A DNA stretch of 64,000 nt from Methylobacterium organophilum (GCF_022179465.1 NZ_BPQV01000001.1:372001-436000); one strand, 5' to 3'; positions 1 to 8,957 are shown, counted from the first letter of the stretch. Made by a program: numbers and translations. Notes: generated from the sequence alone by a model not told the origin.

Positions 1-950
1 TCCACCAGCCAGGACCCGTCCGGGGCGGCGCGCACGAACACGTCCGGCACCAGCACTTCGACGGGATGGGTTCCGAAGGCCCGGCCGGGCTTGGGATCGA
101 GCCGGCGAATCTCGGCGAGCATCTCCACCAGATCCTCGTCGTCCACCCCGCAGAGCCGACGCAGGGCGGCGAGATCGCGCTTGGCGACGAGATCGAGGCG
201 CGAGACGAGGGCCTCCATGGCGGGATCGAAGCGGTTCTGCTCCCGCAGCTGGATGGCGAGGCATTCGGCGAGGTCGCGGGCGGCGACCCCCGGCGGGTCG
301 AAAGTCTGGACGAGTTTCAGCACCCGGGCGACGTCGTCGAGCTTCGCCCCGAGGCGCTCGGCCACGCCCTCGACCGTCTCGCGCAGGTAGCCGGCCTCGT
401 CGACGGAATCGATCAGGAAGCTGCCGATCAGCCGGTCGCCGGGATGAGCGGTGGCGATGTCGAGCTGTGCGGCGAGGTGATCGCGCAACGACGTCTCCGC
501 CGTCAGCGTCGCCTCGAAATCGGGAAGCTCGCCGTCGAAGCTGCCGCCGGTATTGCCGTAGGGCGCGGGCGTCAGGGACAGCATGTCGCCGGCCCCGCTC
601 TCCCGCGGCATCGGGTTCTCGTCGGCGAAGACGTTGTCGAGGCGGGTATCGAGGCGGCTCTCGATCTCCGTGCGGTCGGGGGCCATGTCGTTGGCGAGCC
701 AGGACTCGGCCTCGCCCCCATCCCCGTCGCCGTCGAAGCCGCGATCGGCCTCGCCGGCGGCCTCGGGCGCCTCGCGTTCGCCGCCCTCTCCCTCGATCCG
801 CTCGAGCAGGGGATTGCGCTCCAGCTCGGCATCGACGTAGGCGACGAGATCGAGCTGGGAGAGCTGCAGGAGCTTGATGGCCTGCAGGAGCTGCGGCGTC
901 ATCACCAGGGCCTGGCCCTGGCGCATTTCCAGCCGTTGCAGCAGACTCAT
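1..950 (-). CDS. rpoN: RNA polymerase sigma-54 factor, partial (C-terminus beyond window)
   Basis: Sigma-54 directs core RNA polymerase to -24/-12 promoters and needs AAA+ activators. It usually governs nitrogen, C4-acid and motility genes. The reading frame opens at an ATG (948-950) and stays open to the window edge, giving 316 codons of a protein usually near 500 residues. The N-terminus reads MSLLQRLEMRQGQ and continues with the Gln/Leu-rich activator-interaction region I (TPQLLQAIKLLQLSQ, then ERNPLLE). An acidic stretch follows, and then the core-binding domain, ending around THPVEVLVPDVFVR. The DNA-binding HTH and the RpoN box lie outside the window. It is the last gene of the rnd-lptC-lptA-lptB-rpoN series, an arrangement common in Hyphomicrobiales, but a 339-bp gap from lptB suggests its own promoter. 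Identity is secure. Confidence 0.95.
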   Translation of the reverse strand, partial: MSLLQRLEMRQGQALVMTPQLLQAIKLLQLSQLDLVAYVDAELERNPLLERIEGEGGEREAPEAAGEADRGFDGDGDGGEAESWLANDMAPDRTEIESRLDTRLDNVFADENPMPRESGAGDMLSLTPAPYGNTGGSFDGELPDFEATLTAETSLRDHLAAQLDIATAHPGDRLIGSFLIDSVDEAGYLRETVEGVAERLGAKLDDVARVLKLVQTFDPPGVAARDLAECLAIQLREQNRFDPAMEALVSRLDLVAKRDLAALRRLCGVDDEDLVEMLAEIRRLDPKPGRAFGTHPVEVLVPDVFVRAAPDGSWLV

Positions 951-1289
951 CGCGAAGCCCGATTCCCGATCGACAAGGTGAGAGCGGACCCGGCCGCAGC
1001 TCGGGCCCCGTTAGCGGCACGTTTCTTGCTTTTTTGACCTGTTTAAGACTTAGCCCCAACCGCGGCACAGGTCAAAGCGCCTTTGGGGCTGCCGCCCCGA
1101 ATCCCGTGCATCGCGACCGTGCCGACACAGGTGACCCTTGCGGAGCGGGACTGTCCGATTCGCGCTCTAAGAAAACCTTGCGCGCTTCTGCGACGCGCGC
1201 AGCGGCCGCCTGCGTGGCTCAGGGGAGGTTACCGCGGCCTTACGGCTCGGCACGCGCAGCCCCATTCGAGACCCCGGCGCGACGCATGC
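951..1289. other. lptB-rpoN intergenic region with interleaved inverted repeats
   Basis: This 339-bp gap holds no credible gene. It carries two perfect inverted repeats whose arms alternate. Arms TTTGACCTG (1033-1041) and CAGGTCAAA (1068-1076) enclose the first arm of a second pair, AGCCCCAA (1052-1059) and TTGGGGCT (1083-1090). In RNA of either strand the two stems would be mutually exclusive or form a pseudoknot. The region is the rpoN 5' leader on the minus strand, so a regulatory RNA structure or a promoter/operator are both possible. A loose GC-rich repeat also lies near 1190. No start or coding signal was seen. Confidence 0.5.
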
Positions 1290-2120
1290 TCAGAGCCGGA
1301 AATCCTCGCCGAGATAGAGCCGGCGGGCATCCTCGTTGGCGACGATCTCGTCGGGGGTGCCCTCGGTGAGGATGCGGCCGGAATGGGCGATATAGGCGCG
1401 GTCGATCAGGCCCAGCGTCTCGCGCACGTTGTGGTCGGTGATGAGCACGCCGATGTTGCGGCGCTTCAGATGCTTCACGAGATCCTGGATGTCGCCCACC
1501 GCGATGGGGTCGATGCCGGCGAAGGGCTCGTCGAGCAGGATGAAGGTCGGCGAGGAGGCGAGCGCCCGGGCGATCTCGCAGCGCCGGCGCTCGCCGCCGG
1601 ACAGGGCGATCGAGGGCGACTTGCGCAGGCGCGCGATGTCGAACTCCTCCAGCAGGGAATCGAGCTTGCGCTCCCGCAGCTTGCGGTCGGGCTCGGCCAC
1701 CTCGAGCACCGCGCGGATATTGTCCTCGACGGACAGGCCCCGGAAGATCGAGGCCTCCTGCGGCAGGTAGCCGATGCCGAGGCGCGCGCGCTGGTACATC
1801 GGCAGCCGGGTGATCTCCATGCCGTCCAGGCTGATCGTGCCGCGGTCGGCGGTGACGAGGCCGGTGATCATGTAGAAGATCGTGGTCTTGCCCGCCCCGT
1901 TCGGGCCGAGCAGGCCCACGGCCTCGCCGGTGCGCACCGTCAGGCCCGCCTCGTGCACCACGGTGCGCGCCCCGTAGCTCTTGCGCAGGCCGCGCACGGC
2001 CAGGATGCCGGGGCCGCCCTCGAAGGCCTCGGCGGCGGCTTCCGCGCTTCGGGCGGCCGCCTTGCGGCCGAGGAGGCGGCGCAGGAAGGAGGGCGCGCGG
2101 GAGCGCGCGGCCACCGCCAT
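1290..2120 (-). CDS. lptB: LPS export ABC transporter ATP-binding protein LptB
   Basis: LptB is the cytoplasmic ATPase of the LptB2FG complex, which extracts lipopolysaccharide from the inner membrane and drives it across the LptC-LptA bridge. The 276-residue product has Walker A (GPNGAGKTT), the Q-loop region (YLPQEASIFR), the ABC signature LSGGERRR and Walker B (FILLDEPFAGIDP) followed by the switch His (TDHNVRE). About 35 extra residues precede the usual LptB start, rich in Ala and Arg. I chose the ATG at 2118-2120 because an upstream extension would run into lptA in another frame. The gene lies 71 bp downstream of lptA. Identity is firm; the exact start is less certain. Confidence 0.93.
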   Translation of the reverse strand: MAVAARSRAPSFLRRLLGRKAAARSAEAAAEAFEGGPGILAVRGLRKSYGARTVVHEAGLTVRTGEAVGLLGPNGAGKTTIFYMITGLVTADRGTISLDGMEITRLPMYQRARLGIGYLPQEASIFRGLSVEDNIRAVLEVAEPDRKLRERKLDSLLEEFDIARLRKSPSIALSGGERRRCEIARALASSPTFILLDEPFAGIDPIAVGDIQDLVKHLKRRNIGVLITDHNVRETLGLIDRAYIAHSGRILTEGTPDEIVANEDARRLYLGEDFRL

Positions 2121-2191
2121 GGCGGCACCGGCCGCCGGGGCCGACCCCGTCCGCCAGGACGGAGCGGCCCAGCCTGTCGCGATCGCCTCAG

Positions 2192-3004
2192 TCAATTCGC
2201 CTGCGCCCGCGTCTTGCCGCCGGGGTTCCGGCCCGCGGCCTCGGTGGGCTTCGCGCCCTCGGCGGATTTGGGCGCTTCGGCGGACTTTGCCACTTCGGCG
2301 GACTTGGCCCCCTCCGCCGGCTTCGGGGCGGCCTTGGCCGTGCCCGGCGGGGGCGGGCAGCCCTTGGCGCCGCCCTTGGCATCGTCCTTCTGCCCGGGCA
2401 CGAACATCGCCGAGACGCGCCCGCCGGCCACCGGGTCCATGTTCGCGCGGCCGGTATTCATGTCGTAAACGAGGCGCGAGCCGCGGGTGACGTTCTGGCA
2501 CTGGCTCAGCACGACGTTGCCGGTGAGCACGATGCGCCTGGCGGTCTGGTCGAACACGGCGTTGTCGCCGGTGGCGACCTGGTCCTTCTGCACCACGGTG
2601 ACCGGCCCGGCGCATTCGACCTTGCGGATGCCGTTCTCGGCCATGGCGGCGGCGCTTTCGCCGGAGGAGGCGCTCTCCCCGGCGGCCGCATCCTTATCCT
2701 TGGCAGCGTCCTTCGACGCGTCCTTGCCGCCCTCTTTGCCGCGCTTGTAGAACACGGTCATGGCCGAGCAGCGGATGGTGCTGTCGCCCTGCACGGCGAC
2801 GACGTTGCCGGCGAAGATCGCCTTGCTCTCCCGGTCGAACACGTCGAGCCGGTCGGCGTCGATCTTGATCGGCTCCTTGCCGCCGGCGCCGAAGGCGCCG
2901 AGCCCGGACTTCTTGGCATCCGACTGGGCCTGCACCGCCGCAGGCGCGGCAGCGAGCGACAGCGCGAGCCCGGCAAGGAGCAGACGGAGGGGCAGGCGCG
3001 TCAC
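2192..3004 (-). CDS. lptA: LPS transport periplasmic protein LptA (OstA-like)
   Basis: LptA polymerises in the periplasm to form the beta-jellyroll bridge that carries LPS from LptC to LptD. The 270-residue product has a signal peptide ending near AAVQAQS. The OstA-like domain follows (IKIDADRLDVFDRESKAIFAG, TVFYKR, IRKVECAGPVTVVQKDQVATGDNAVFD, VLTGNVVLSQ). Two insertions are unusual for LptA: a charged Lys/Asp/Ala/Ser segment around residues 89-120, and a C-terminal tail of KSAE/KPTE repeats from about residue 215. Translation starts at a GTG (3002-3004) that overlaps the lptC stop in a 4-base GTGA junction, indicating translational coupling. Function is assigned from domain and neighbours. 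Confidence 0.93.
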   Translation of the reverse strand: MTRLPLRLLLAGLALSLAAAPAAVQAQSDAKKSGLGAFGAGGKEPIKIDADRLDVFDRESKAIFAGNVVAVQGDSTIRCSAMTVFYKRGKEGGKDASKDAAKDKDAAAGESASSGESAAAMAENGIRKVECAGPVTVVQKDQVATGDNAVFDQTARRIVLTGNVVLSQCQNVTRGSRLVYDMNTGRANMDPVAGGRVSAMFVPGQKDDAKGGAKGCPPPPGTAKAAPKPAEGAKSAEVAKSAEAPKSAEGAKPTEAAGRNPGGKTRAQAN

Positions 3005-3720
3005 GGCTGGGCCTCCGCCATGGCGGCGGGTTTGCGGTCGGCCTTGTCGGTGCCGTGGAAGACCGCGTGCACGTTGCCGACGAAGGAGATCACCTTGCCG
3101 TTGTCGACCACGTCGAGGGTGTCGGCGTCGATGCGCCCGCTCGGCACCGTGACGGCCACGGGCTCGGACGATTTCACCGTGCCGGCCTTGAAGTCGACGG
3201 CGGCGGAATTCAGCCGGATCTCCTCGCCCTTGTCCGTCCAGAGCCGGATGTCGTGGTCGAGGGTGAGCGATTCGCGGGCCGAATCGAACAGGCCGTTCTT
3301 CGCCTCGAGATAGGCCAGGCCGCCCTTGTCGTCGGTGGCGAGATGGCCCTTCATGGTCTGCAGCTCGATGAGGGCGGGCTTGCGCACATCCTGCAGAGCG
3401 GCGGTGGCGGTGACCTCGTAGCCGCGGTCGCCCTTGCGGAAGCCCGACAGGCGCGGATTCTCCATGGTCACCTTGGTGCCGGTGACGCTGACCGGCCCGA
3501 GGGTGACGTTGGGCAGCGAAGGGGCCAGGGCGCGATAGGCCACCACGGCGCCGAGCCCGAGCACGGCGATTCCGGCGGCGACCGGGATCACGAAGCGCAG
3601 GGCGCGCACGCGCATGCTGTGGCGGCGCGCCTGCCTATGGGCGCGACGGCGGCGTGCGTTCTCGTTCGCGGCGAGCGCGATGAGGTCGCTATCCATGTCG
3701 AGAGGATCGGCCGCCTGCAT
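3001..3720 (-). CDS. lptC: LPS export protein LptC
   Basis: LptC is the bitopic inner-membrane protein that receives LPS from LptB2FG and hands it to LptA. The 239-residue product starts at the ATG 3718-3720 (MQAADPLDMDSD). It has an Arg/His-rich cytoplasmic segment, one membrane helix (ALRFVIPVAAGIAVLGLGA) and a periplasmic LptC/YrbK domain (SLPNVTLGPVSVTGTKVTMENPRLSGF through GRIDADTLDVVDNGKVISFVGNV). The last motif resembles the OstA repeat that stacks against LptA. The upstream in-frame extension to 3879 has no conserved look, so I rejected it; MDSDLIALA would be another possible start. The stop overlaps the lptA start by 4 bases. Confidence 0.9.
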   Translation of the reverse strand: MQAADPLDMDSDLIALAANENARRRRAHRQARRHSMRVRALRFVIPVAAGIAVLGLGAVVAYRALAPSLPNVTLGPVSVTGTKVTMENPRLSGFRKGDRGYEVTATAALQDVRKPALIELQTMKGHLATDDKGGLAYLEAKNGLFDSARESLTLDHDIRLWTDKGEEIRLNSAAVDFKAGTVKSSEPVAVTVPSGRIDADTLDVVDNGKVISFVGNVHAVFHGTDKADRKPAAMAEAQP

Positions 3721-3941
3721 TCGGACCCCGATGGTGCCTGCGCGCGTCACCGTTGCCGTGTCCCGACAGGTCGGGGGCGGCACCGCGCCTCGAGGCGGAT
3801 GCGTGCGTGCGGTGGCGAAGTTATGACCTTGCGGCAAAGAATTGATCAACGGCCCGCATGTGCGCGTCCACACGCGCAATGCACCGTCATCTTGGAGGCG
3901 ATCCCCGAAAACCGGATTTCTGCGCGGTCAAGCACACCGCC

Positions 3942-4568
3942 TCAGGCATGCGCGAAGATGTCGCTCTCCGACCAGCCGGCGAGGTCGAGCTTGGCCCGGG
4001 TCGGCAGGAAGTCGAAACAGGACCGGGCGAGCTCGGTGCGGCCCTCCCGGGCGAGCATGGTGTCGAGCCGGTCGCGGGCGGCGTGGAGATGCAGCACGTC
4101 GGAAGCCGCGTAGTCGAGCTGGGCCTGGCTCAGGGTGTCCGCGCCCCAATCCGAGGATTGCTGCTGCTTGGAGAGATCGACGCCGACCATCTCGCGCACC
4201 ACGTCCTTCAGGCCGTGCCGGTCGGTATAGGTGCGGGCGAGCTTCGAGGCGATCTTGGTGCAGTAGACCGGCCCCGGCATCACCCCGAGGGCGTGGAACA
4301 GCACCGCGAGGTCGAAGCGGGCGAAATGGAAGATCTTCTGCACGCCCGGATCGGCCAGCACGCCCTTGAGCACCTCCGGCACGGGGCCGCCGGGCACGAT
4401 CTGCACCACGTCGGCGCTGTTGTCGCCCTTGGAGATCTGCACCACGCACAGACGGTCGCGCAGGGGATTGAGCCCGAGCGTCTCGGTATCGACCGCGATC
4501 GCGCTTCCGGGCTCGAAGCTCGCGGGGAGATCGCCGCGGTGGAAGCGGATGGTCGGCGCTGCGGACAT
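3942..4568 (-). CDS. rnd: RNase D-type 3'-5' exoribonuclease, short form
   Basis: This is a DEDD-family 3'-5' exonuclease, probably acting in RNA maturation. The 208-residue product consists of the catalytic fold only and lacks the C-terminal HRDC domains of E. coli RNase D. The short form is common in alphaproteobacteria. The acidic residues are visible in order: VDTETLGL (Asp and Glu, motif I), HFARFDLAVLF (Asp, motif II) and the Tyr/Asp of LDYAASDVLHLH (motif III). I chose the ATG at 4566-4568 (MSAAPTIRFH), where similarity starts; an ATG 48 bases upstream adds only a polar leader. It precedes lptC on the same strand by 221 bp and may be transcribed separately. Confidence 0.88.
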   Translation of the reverse strand: MSAAPTIRFHRGDLPASFEPGSAIAVDTETLGLNPLRDRLCVVQISKGDNSADVVQIVPGGPVPEVLKGVLADPGVQKIFHFARFDLAVLFHALGVMPGPVYCTKIASKLARTYTDRHGLKDVVREMVGVDLSKQQQSSDWGADTLSQAQLDYAASDVLHLHAARDRLDTMLAREGRTELARSCFDFLPTRAKLDLAGWSESDIFAHA

Positions 4569-4686
4569 CGTGTCGGGTCTGCGATCGTTCCGGGGAGACG
4601 ATTCGGCGCCTAGCATCCGGAAGCCCGGAGGGAAAGGCGTCCGACGGCAAGGCCGACGCGCGGACAGCGCCCCGCGCCCTCGTCCC

Positions 4687-6102
4687 CTAGCGTTTCCAGA
4701 CGCCGAGGCGCTCGCTGCGGGCGTGGTCCTCCGCCGCGATCAGCTCCGGCGTGGCCTCCGAGGAGGCACGGCCGCCGCCATTGAACAGCACCACCTCGGA
4801 AAGGTCGCGGCTCTCCACCGTACAGGTATGGGCGCTGCTGCCCGGGGCGGGCAGGCAGGTGACCTCGCGGCCCGCCAGATATTTGGTCAGCTCCTCGGCC
4901 TGGCCGCCGCGGACCCACTCGACGCCGAACAGGTGGACGACCTTGCCCGCCACCCGCAGGGTCGCGGTGTCGATCACCTCCGCCGGGCCGCGCAGCTCGT
5001 TGGGGTTGCGGGACGGGGCGGGCAGCTCCTCGCCCTCGGGCGGCTGCTCCTCGGTATCCGCCGGGGGAGCCTTGGCCTGGGAAGGGGGCTTGGCCTGGGA
5101 AGGGGCCTGGGCAGGGGCCTGGGAAGGAGGCGGAGCAGGCGCCTTGGCCGGCCGCGGCGCCTCCGTCGAGGCCTGCGGCTTCGGTGCCGTCGCCTCCTCT
5201 TCGTCGCCCCCCGAGACCAGCACCGCCGCGACCACCGCCAGGGCCGTGAGGCCGGCGAACCCCGCGAGCAGCGTGCGGCTCCGGCGCGCGCCGTCGCCCT
5301 GGTCGCGCCAGCCGAATCCCTGCGCGCGATCGAGCAGCCGGTGGCGCCCCTCGCGCAGCCGGTCGCCGGCATCGGCGCCCAGGCGGCGCAGGCGCGTCAG
5401 GCCGGCCGCTCCGAGGCCGGGCCGATCGCCCTGCGGCGGAGGCGAAAACGGAGGCGGGCCTTCGAGCCCCTGCGCCGCCGCGGCGGAGGCGACCGGCGGG
5501 GCCTCTTCGGCGGGGGCGGGAACGGGATACGGCGGGGAGGGGGCGAGGCGGCGGTCACGCCGCGCGCGCCAACCCTCGAAGGCCCCGCTCGCCGCGCTGG
5601 CCATCGCCCGGCCCCGTTCCGCAGAGCGGTTCGCGAAGGAGCGCGCCAGGGCGGATTGGGTCTCGACGAACCGGGCGCTCGCGGCCTTCACCTCGGCGAG
5701 AGGGTCCCGGGGCGGCTCGACCGGCTCGGGCGCGGGCTCCGGGATCGGTGCGAACAGCGCCGGATGGCGCGCCCGCAGCTCCGCAACGAGATCCTCGAGG
5801 GTGAAGGGGACGGGCTCGGCCGGCACCGCAGGCGCCGGCCCGGCCTTCTTCCGGCTCTTCTTTTCCTGAAACGGGTCCGCCGCCGGCACGGGGCGCATCC
5901 GCGGCGCGCCGTGCCGGTCGACGACCCGGTAGCCCGGCGCCTCCTCGGTCGGCTCCGTCGCGGCCTCGACCATCAGGGCCAGGGTCTGGCGGGCGAGGGG
6001 ATGAGCGCGCTGGCGATCGAGCTCGGCCAGGATCAGGCCGCGCAGGCGCGCCTCCTCGTCCGCCGTGGGCAGGAAGACTGTGGAGGCGCCAGCACTCGTC
6101 AT
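4687..6102 (-). CDS. Membrane-anchored protein with C-terminal nuclease-like (SNase) domain
   Basis: The 471-residue product begins at ATG 6100-6102. Residues 1-270 are a Pro/Ala/Arg-rich cytoplasmic region with a helical segment (about 135-185). One membrane helix spans about 277-297 (LLAGFAGLTALAVVAAVLV). A Pro/Ala/Gln linker with SQAP/SQAK repeats follows, then a domain from about 365 to the end resembling staphylococcal-nuclease/thermonuclease folds (VIDTATLRVAGKVVHLFGVEW, then EDHARSERLGVWKR). The Arg and Glu expected at the nuclease active site are not obvious, so it may bind rather than cut. The predicted topology places this domain outside the cytoplasm. It lies 20 bp upstream of the next minus-strand stop and probably shares its transcript. 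Function unknown. Confidence 0.75.
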   Translation of the reverse strand: MTSAGASTVFLPTADEEARLRGLILAELDRQRAHPLARQTLALMVEAATEPTEEAPGYRVVDRHGAPRMRPVPAADPFQEKKSRKKAGPAPAVPAEPVPFTLEDLVAELRARHPALFAPIPEPAPEPVEPPRDPLAEVKAASARFVETQSALARSFANRSAERGRAMASAASGAFEGWRARRDRRLAPSPPYPVPAPAEEAPPVASAAAAQGLEGPPPFSPPPQGDRPGLGAAGLTRLRRLGADAGDRLREGRHRLLDRAQGFGWRDQGDGARRSRTLLAGFAGLTALAVVAAVLVSGGDEEEATAPKPQASTEAPRPAKAPAPPPSQAPAQAPSQAKPPSQAKAPPADTEEQPPEGEELPAPSRNPNELRGPAEVIDTATLRVAGKVVHLFGVEWVRGGQAEELTKYLAGREVTCLPAPGSSAHTCTVESRDLSEVVLFNGGGRASSEATPELIAAEDHARSERLGVWKR

Positions 6103-6122
6103 CGCCGCGTCCGGATCCGTTC

Positions 6123-6938
6123 TCAGGCGCCGCGTCCCGGGGCGAGTCCGCTCAGGGTCGGGCCGTAGCGGCGCAGCACGCGGCTCGACTCGCCGACGAT
6201 CAGCGGCCGGCCCTCGGCGAAGCTGACGGTGAGCGTGAGCTCGGCCACGCCGCTGGAGCGGGCGCCCCGGGCAGGGTTCGATGCGGTGAATTCGACCGGC
6301 ACGCGCACGATGCAGGTGGCGGAGGCTGCGTGGCAGGCGGTGCGCATGGCGCGCTCCTGCGGCTCGTAGCGCCGCTCGGGCCAGCGCCGGCCGAAGCGGC
6401 GCTTCTCGGCCATGATCGCCGCGAGGGTCATGGTGCGGCCGTGGAAGCGGACCTGCGGCGCGTAGAAGCGCGGGGCGGCGCCGACGAAGGTGTCGTTGCC
6501 GGAGGAAACGGTGCGCAGGTAATCCGTCGCGACCTGCTGCGTGGTGACCGCCCAATCCGCGAAGCGCGGATCGGAGGCCGGCGCCTCCGCGGGCACGGGG
6601 ACGGGGACGACCAGCGGGGGCGCCATGCGCCGATGCGCCTCGCCCCGGTCGCGCCGGGAGAAGCGCAGCCGGCCCCGGTGCCCCTCGGGGGGGGCCGCCT
6701 CGGCCGCGCGCCGGGCGGGAGTGGTGTGGGCGGCGGGCCTCTCGGTGCGCACCGCGGGGCTGCGCGTCCCCTCGGTCTTCTCCGCCGCGGCCTTCGGCGC
6801 CTCCGCGGGCGTCGCCTTCCCGGGCGCCGGCTTGGCCGGGGGGTCGACCCAGCCTCCGGCCTGCTGCGCCACGGCCGGCAGGGCGCCGCCGAGGACGGCG
6901 AGGAGGACGAGATGGGAATACCCGGCTAGGCGGCGCAT
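6123..6938 (-). CDS. Exported protein of unknown function, possible NTF2/SnoaL-like domain
   Basis: The 271-residue product starts at ATG 6936-6938 with a signal peptide (MRRLAGYSHLVLLAVLGG, cleavage near AVAQQ). A long low-complexity Pro/Ala/Arg/Glu region runs from about 30 to 115. A folded C-terminal part follows (FADWAVTTQQVATDYLRTVSSG, APRFYAPQVRFHGRTMTL, then VPVEFTAS and GVAELTLTVSF). The pattern of a helix, 'FYAPQVRFHG' and beta strands recalls NTF2/SnoaL-like cone folds, but that is a weak resemblance. It is followed by the SNase-like membrane gene 20 bp downstream, so the pair may act together in the envelope. A start 102 bases upstream is possible but would bury the signal peptide. 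Confidence 0.7.
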   Translation of the reverse strand: MRRLAGYSHLVLLAVLGGALPAVAQQAGGWVDPPAKPAPGKATPAEAPKAAAEKTEGTRSPAVRTERPAAHTTPARRAAEAAPPEGHRGRLRFSRRDRGEAHRRMAPPLVVPVPVPAEAPASDPRFADWAVTTQQVATDYLRTVSSGNDTFVGAAPRFYAPQVRFHGRTMTLAAIMAEKRRFGRRWPERRYEPQERAMRTACHAASATCIVRVPVEFTASNPARGARSSGVAELTLTVSFAEGRPLIVGESSRVLRRYGPTLSGLAPGRGA

Positions 6939-7201
6939 GACGTCATCCGATCGCAGCGATAAGGGAACGCGAGACAAACGCCCCCGGGCGCCCGCACGGT
7001 TCCACCCCGCCCGGGAACCCGCGCGGCGTGGCCCGGGCATGCCACGGGAGCGCGAGCCTCGGCAAGCTGAGGGTGTAGGCCCCCGTGCCCCATGTGAATC
7101 ATGGCAAAACCGCGCCGTTTGCCCTTGCCCTCGGCCCCGAAGAGCCCACCTTGAGCGTGCCCCGGGTCCGGGCCCCTCTGGCGGTCGAGGCGTCGGCCGT
7201 G

Positions 7202-8185
7202 ATGTCGGATCCCCGTTGGAGCCAGCGCAGACGCGGCGCGACCCCTGATGCGAGCGGCCCTTTGACCGCCTCTTCGCTGCCCGAGCGGCGCGCCCTCCTG
7301 ATCGTCAACCCGAAGGCGCGCAACGGCGCCGCGCCCTTGGACGAGATCCGCGCCGCGCTCCGCGCGGGCGGCATCACCCCGATCGAGCCCGAGCCCGACG
7401 ATTGCGTGGCGCTGATCGAGCGCCATGCCCGCGCCTGCGACCTCGTCGTCCTCGGCGGCGGCGACGGCACCATGAACCATGCCGCGCCGGCCCTCGTCGC
7501 GAGCGGCCTGCCCCTCGGCATCCTGCCCCTCGGCACCGCCAACGATCTCGCCCGCTCGCTCCAGATCCCCCTCGACCCGGTCGCGGCCGCGCGGACGATC
7601 GTCACGAACGATCCGAAGCCCGTCGATCTCGGCTGGGTCAACGGGCATTACTACTTCAACGTGGCGAGCATCGGCTTCTCGGCGGATCTCGCCGGCGAGC
7701 TGACGGCGGATGCCAAGAAGAAATGGGGCACGGTCGGTTACGCCATCGCCGCCTTCCGCCTGCTCCGCCGCGCCCGCCCCTTCACGGTGACGATCGAGCA
7801 TGACGGCCAGACCGAGAAGGTGGTGACCATCCAGGCCTCGGTCGGCAACGGGCGCCATTACGGCGGCGGCATGACGGTCTCGGAGAGCGCGACCGTCGAC
7901 GACGGCAAGCTGGATTTCTACAGCCTGGAGGTCGCCCATTGGTGGCGGCTGCTCGCCCTGCTTCCGGCCCTGCGGCGGGGCACACAGGGCGAGGCGGCGG
8001 ATGTGCGCGCCTTCCGCACCACGGAGATCCGGCTCACCACCCGCAAGCCGCGGCCGGTGAACACCGACGGAGAGCTGACCACGCAGACGCCGGCCCATTT
8101 CAAGGTGGTGCCGAGGGCGGTGCGCATCTTCGCGCCCGAGCACGGCACGCGCCCGCCCGAAAGCCGCTTCCCGCTTCCCTTCTGA
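7202..8185 (+). CDS. Diacylglycerol/lipid kinase family protein (YegS-like)
   Basis: This is a DAGK-catalytic-domain protein that would phosphorylate diacylglycerol or a sphingoid-type lipid using ATP. The 327-residue product shows the nucleotide-binding start [12 protein letters not shown], the glycine-rich [10 protein letters not shown] motif and the [12 protein letters not shown] motif. The second beta domain follows ([35 protein letters not shown]). I chose ATG 7202-7204, about 11 bases after a GGTCGAGG stretch; an ATG at 7085 would add 39 residues without conservation. It is followed 20 bp later by terC, so the two are probably co-transcribed. The lipid substrate cannot be read from sequence. 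Confidence 0.88.
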   Translation: MSDPRWSQRRRGATPDASGPLTASSLPERRALLIVNPKARNGAAPLDEIRAALRAGGITPIEPEPDDCVALIERHARACDLVVLGGGDGTMNHAAPALVASGLPLGILPLGTANDLARSLQIPLDPVAAARTIVTNDPKPVDLGWVNGHYYFNVASIGFSADLAGELTADAKKKWGTVGYAIAAFRLLRRARPFTVTIEHDGQTEKVVTIQASVGNGRHYGGGMTVSESATVDDGKLDFYSLEVAHWWRLLALLPALRRGTQGEAADVRAFRTTEIRLTTRKPRPVNTDGELTTQTPAHFKVVPRAVRIFAPEHGTRPPESRFPLPF

Positions 8186-8205
8186 CCCGAGAGACGAGCC
8201 TGCCC

Positions 8206-8949
8206 GTGGACAGCCTCCTTCAGCTCGCCGCCGACCCCGCCGCCTGGGCGGCGCTCGCCACCCTGATGGTGATGGAGGTGGTGCTCGGCATCGACAACCT
8301 GATCTTCATCTCGATCCTGACCAACAAGCTGCCGCAGGCCCAGCAGGCCACGGCGCGGCGCACCGGCATCGGCCTCGCCCTGATCCTGCGCCTCGCCCTG
8401 CTCGGCACGGTGGCCTGGATCGTCCATCTGACCGAGCCGGTCTTCGCGATCCTCGGCAAGAGCTTCTCCTGGCGCGACGCGATCCTGATCGCCGGCGGCC
8501 TGTTCCTGCTCTGGAAGGCGACCAAGGAGATCCATCACAGCGTCGACCCGGACGGGGGCGAGAGCGGGGAGAAGGGCGCCCCGCTCGGCTTCGCGGCGGC
8601 GATCGGCCAGATCCTGGTTCTGGACCTCGTCTTCTCGATCGACTCGATCATCACGGCGGTGGGCATGACCGAGCACGTGCCGATCATGGTGATCGCCGTG
8701 GTGGCCGCCGTGACCGTGATGCTCGTCGCCGCCGATCCGCTCTCGCGCTTCATCGCGGCCAACCCCACGGTGGTGATGCTGGCGCTGGGCTTCCTCATCA
8801 TGATCGGCATGACGCTGATCGCCGAGGGCTTCGGCGCCCACGTGCCCAAGGGCTACGTCTACACCGCCATGGCCTTCTCGGCGGGCGTGGAAGCCCTCAA
8901 CATGCTGGCCCGCCGCCGCAGGAAGAAGGGCGCGGCGGGGGACGCCTGA
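8206..8949 (+). CDS. TerC-family integral membrane protein
   Basis: TerC proteins are multi-pass membrane proteins tied to metal-ion (especially manganese) efflux, metalation of secreted proteins and tellurite resistance. The 247-residue product has about seven hydrophobic helices and the acidic family motifs [15 protein letters not shown] and [17 protein letters not shown], where the Asp residues are thought to bind the ion. A GTG at 8206-8208 is the best start: no in-frame ATG fits the family N-terminus, and GAGA-type purines precede it. The upstream kinase gene ends 20 bp before. The gene ends just ahead of a hairpin that separates it from the convergent TonB receptor. Confidence 0.9.
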   Translation: MDSLLQLAADPAAWAALATLMVMEVVLGIDNLIFISILTNKLPQAQQATARRTGIGLALILRLALLGTVAWIVHLTEPVFAILGKSFSWRDAILIAGGLFLLWKATKEIHHSVDPDGGESGEKGAPLGFAAAIGQILVLDLVFSIDSIITAVGMTEHVPIMVIAVVAAVTVMLVAADPLSRFIAANPTVVMLALGFLIMIGMTLIAEGFGAHVPKGYVYTAMAFSAGVEALNMLARRRRKKGAAGDA

Positions 8950-8957
8950 GTGGGGCG

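Noticed and set aside
66-1037. 323-codon plus-strand frame opposite rpoN
   Set aside because: The minus strand encodes unmistakable sigma-54 region I and core-binding sequence; the plus frame is a high-GC shadow.
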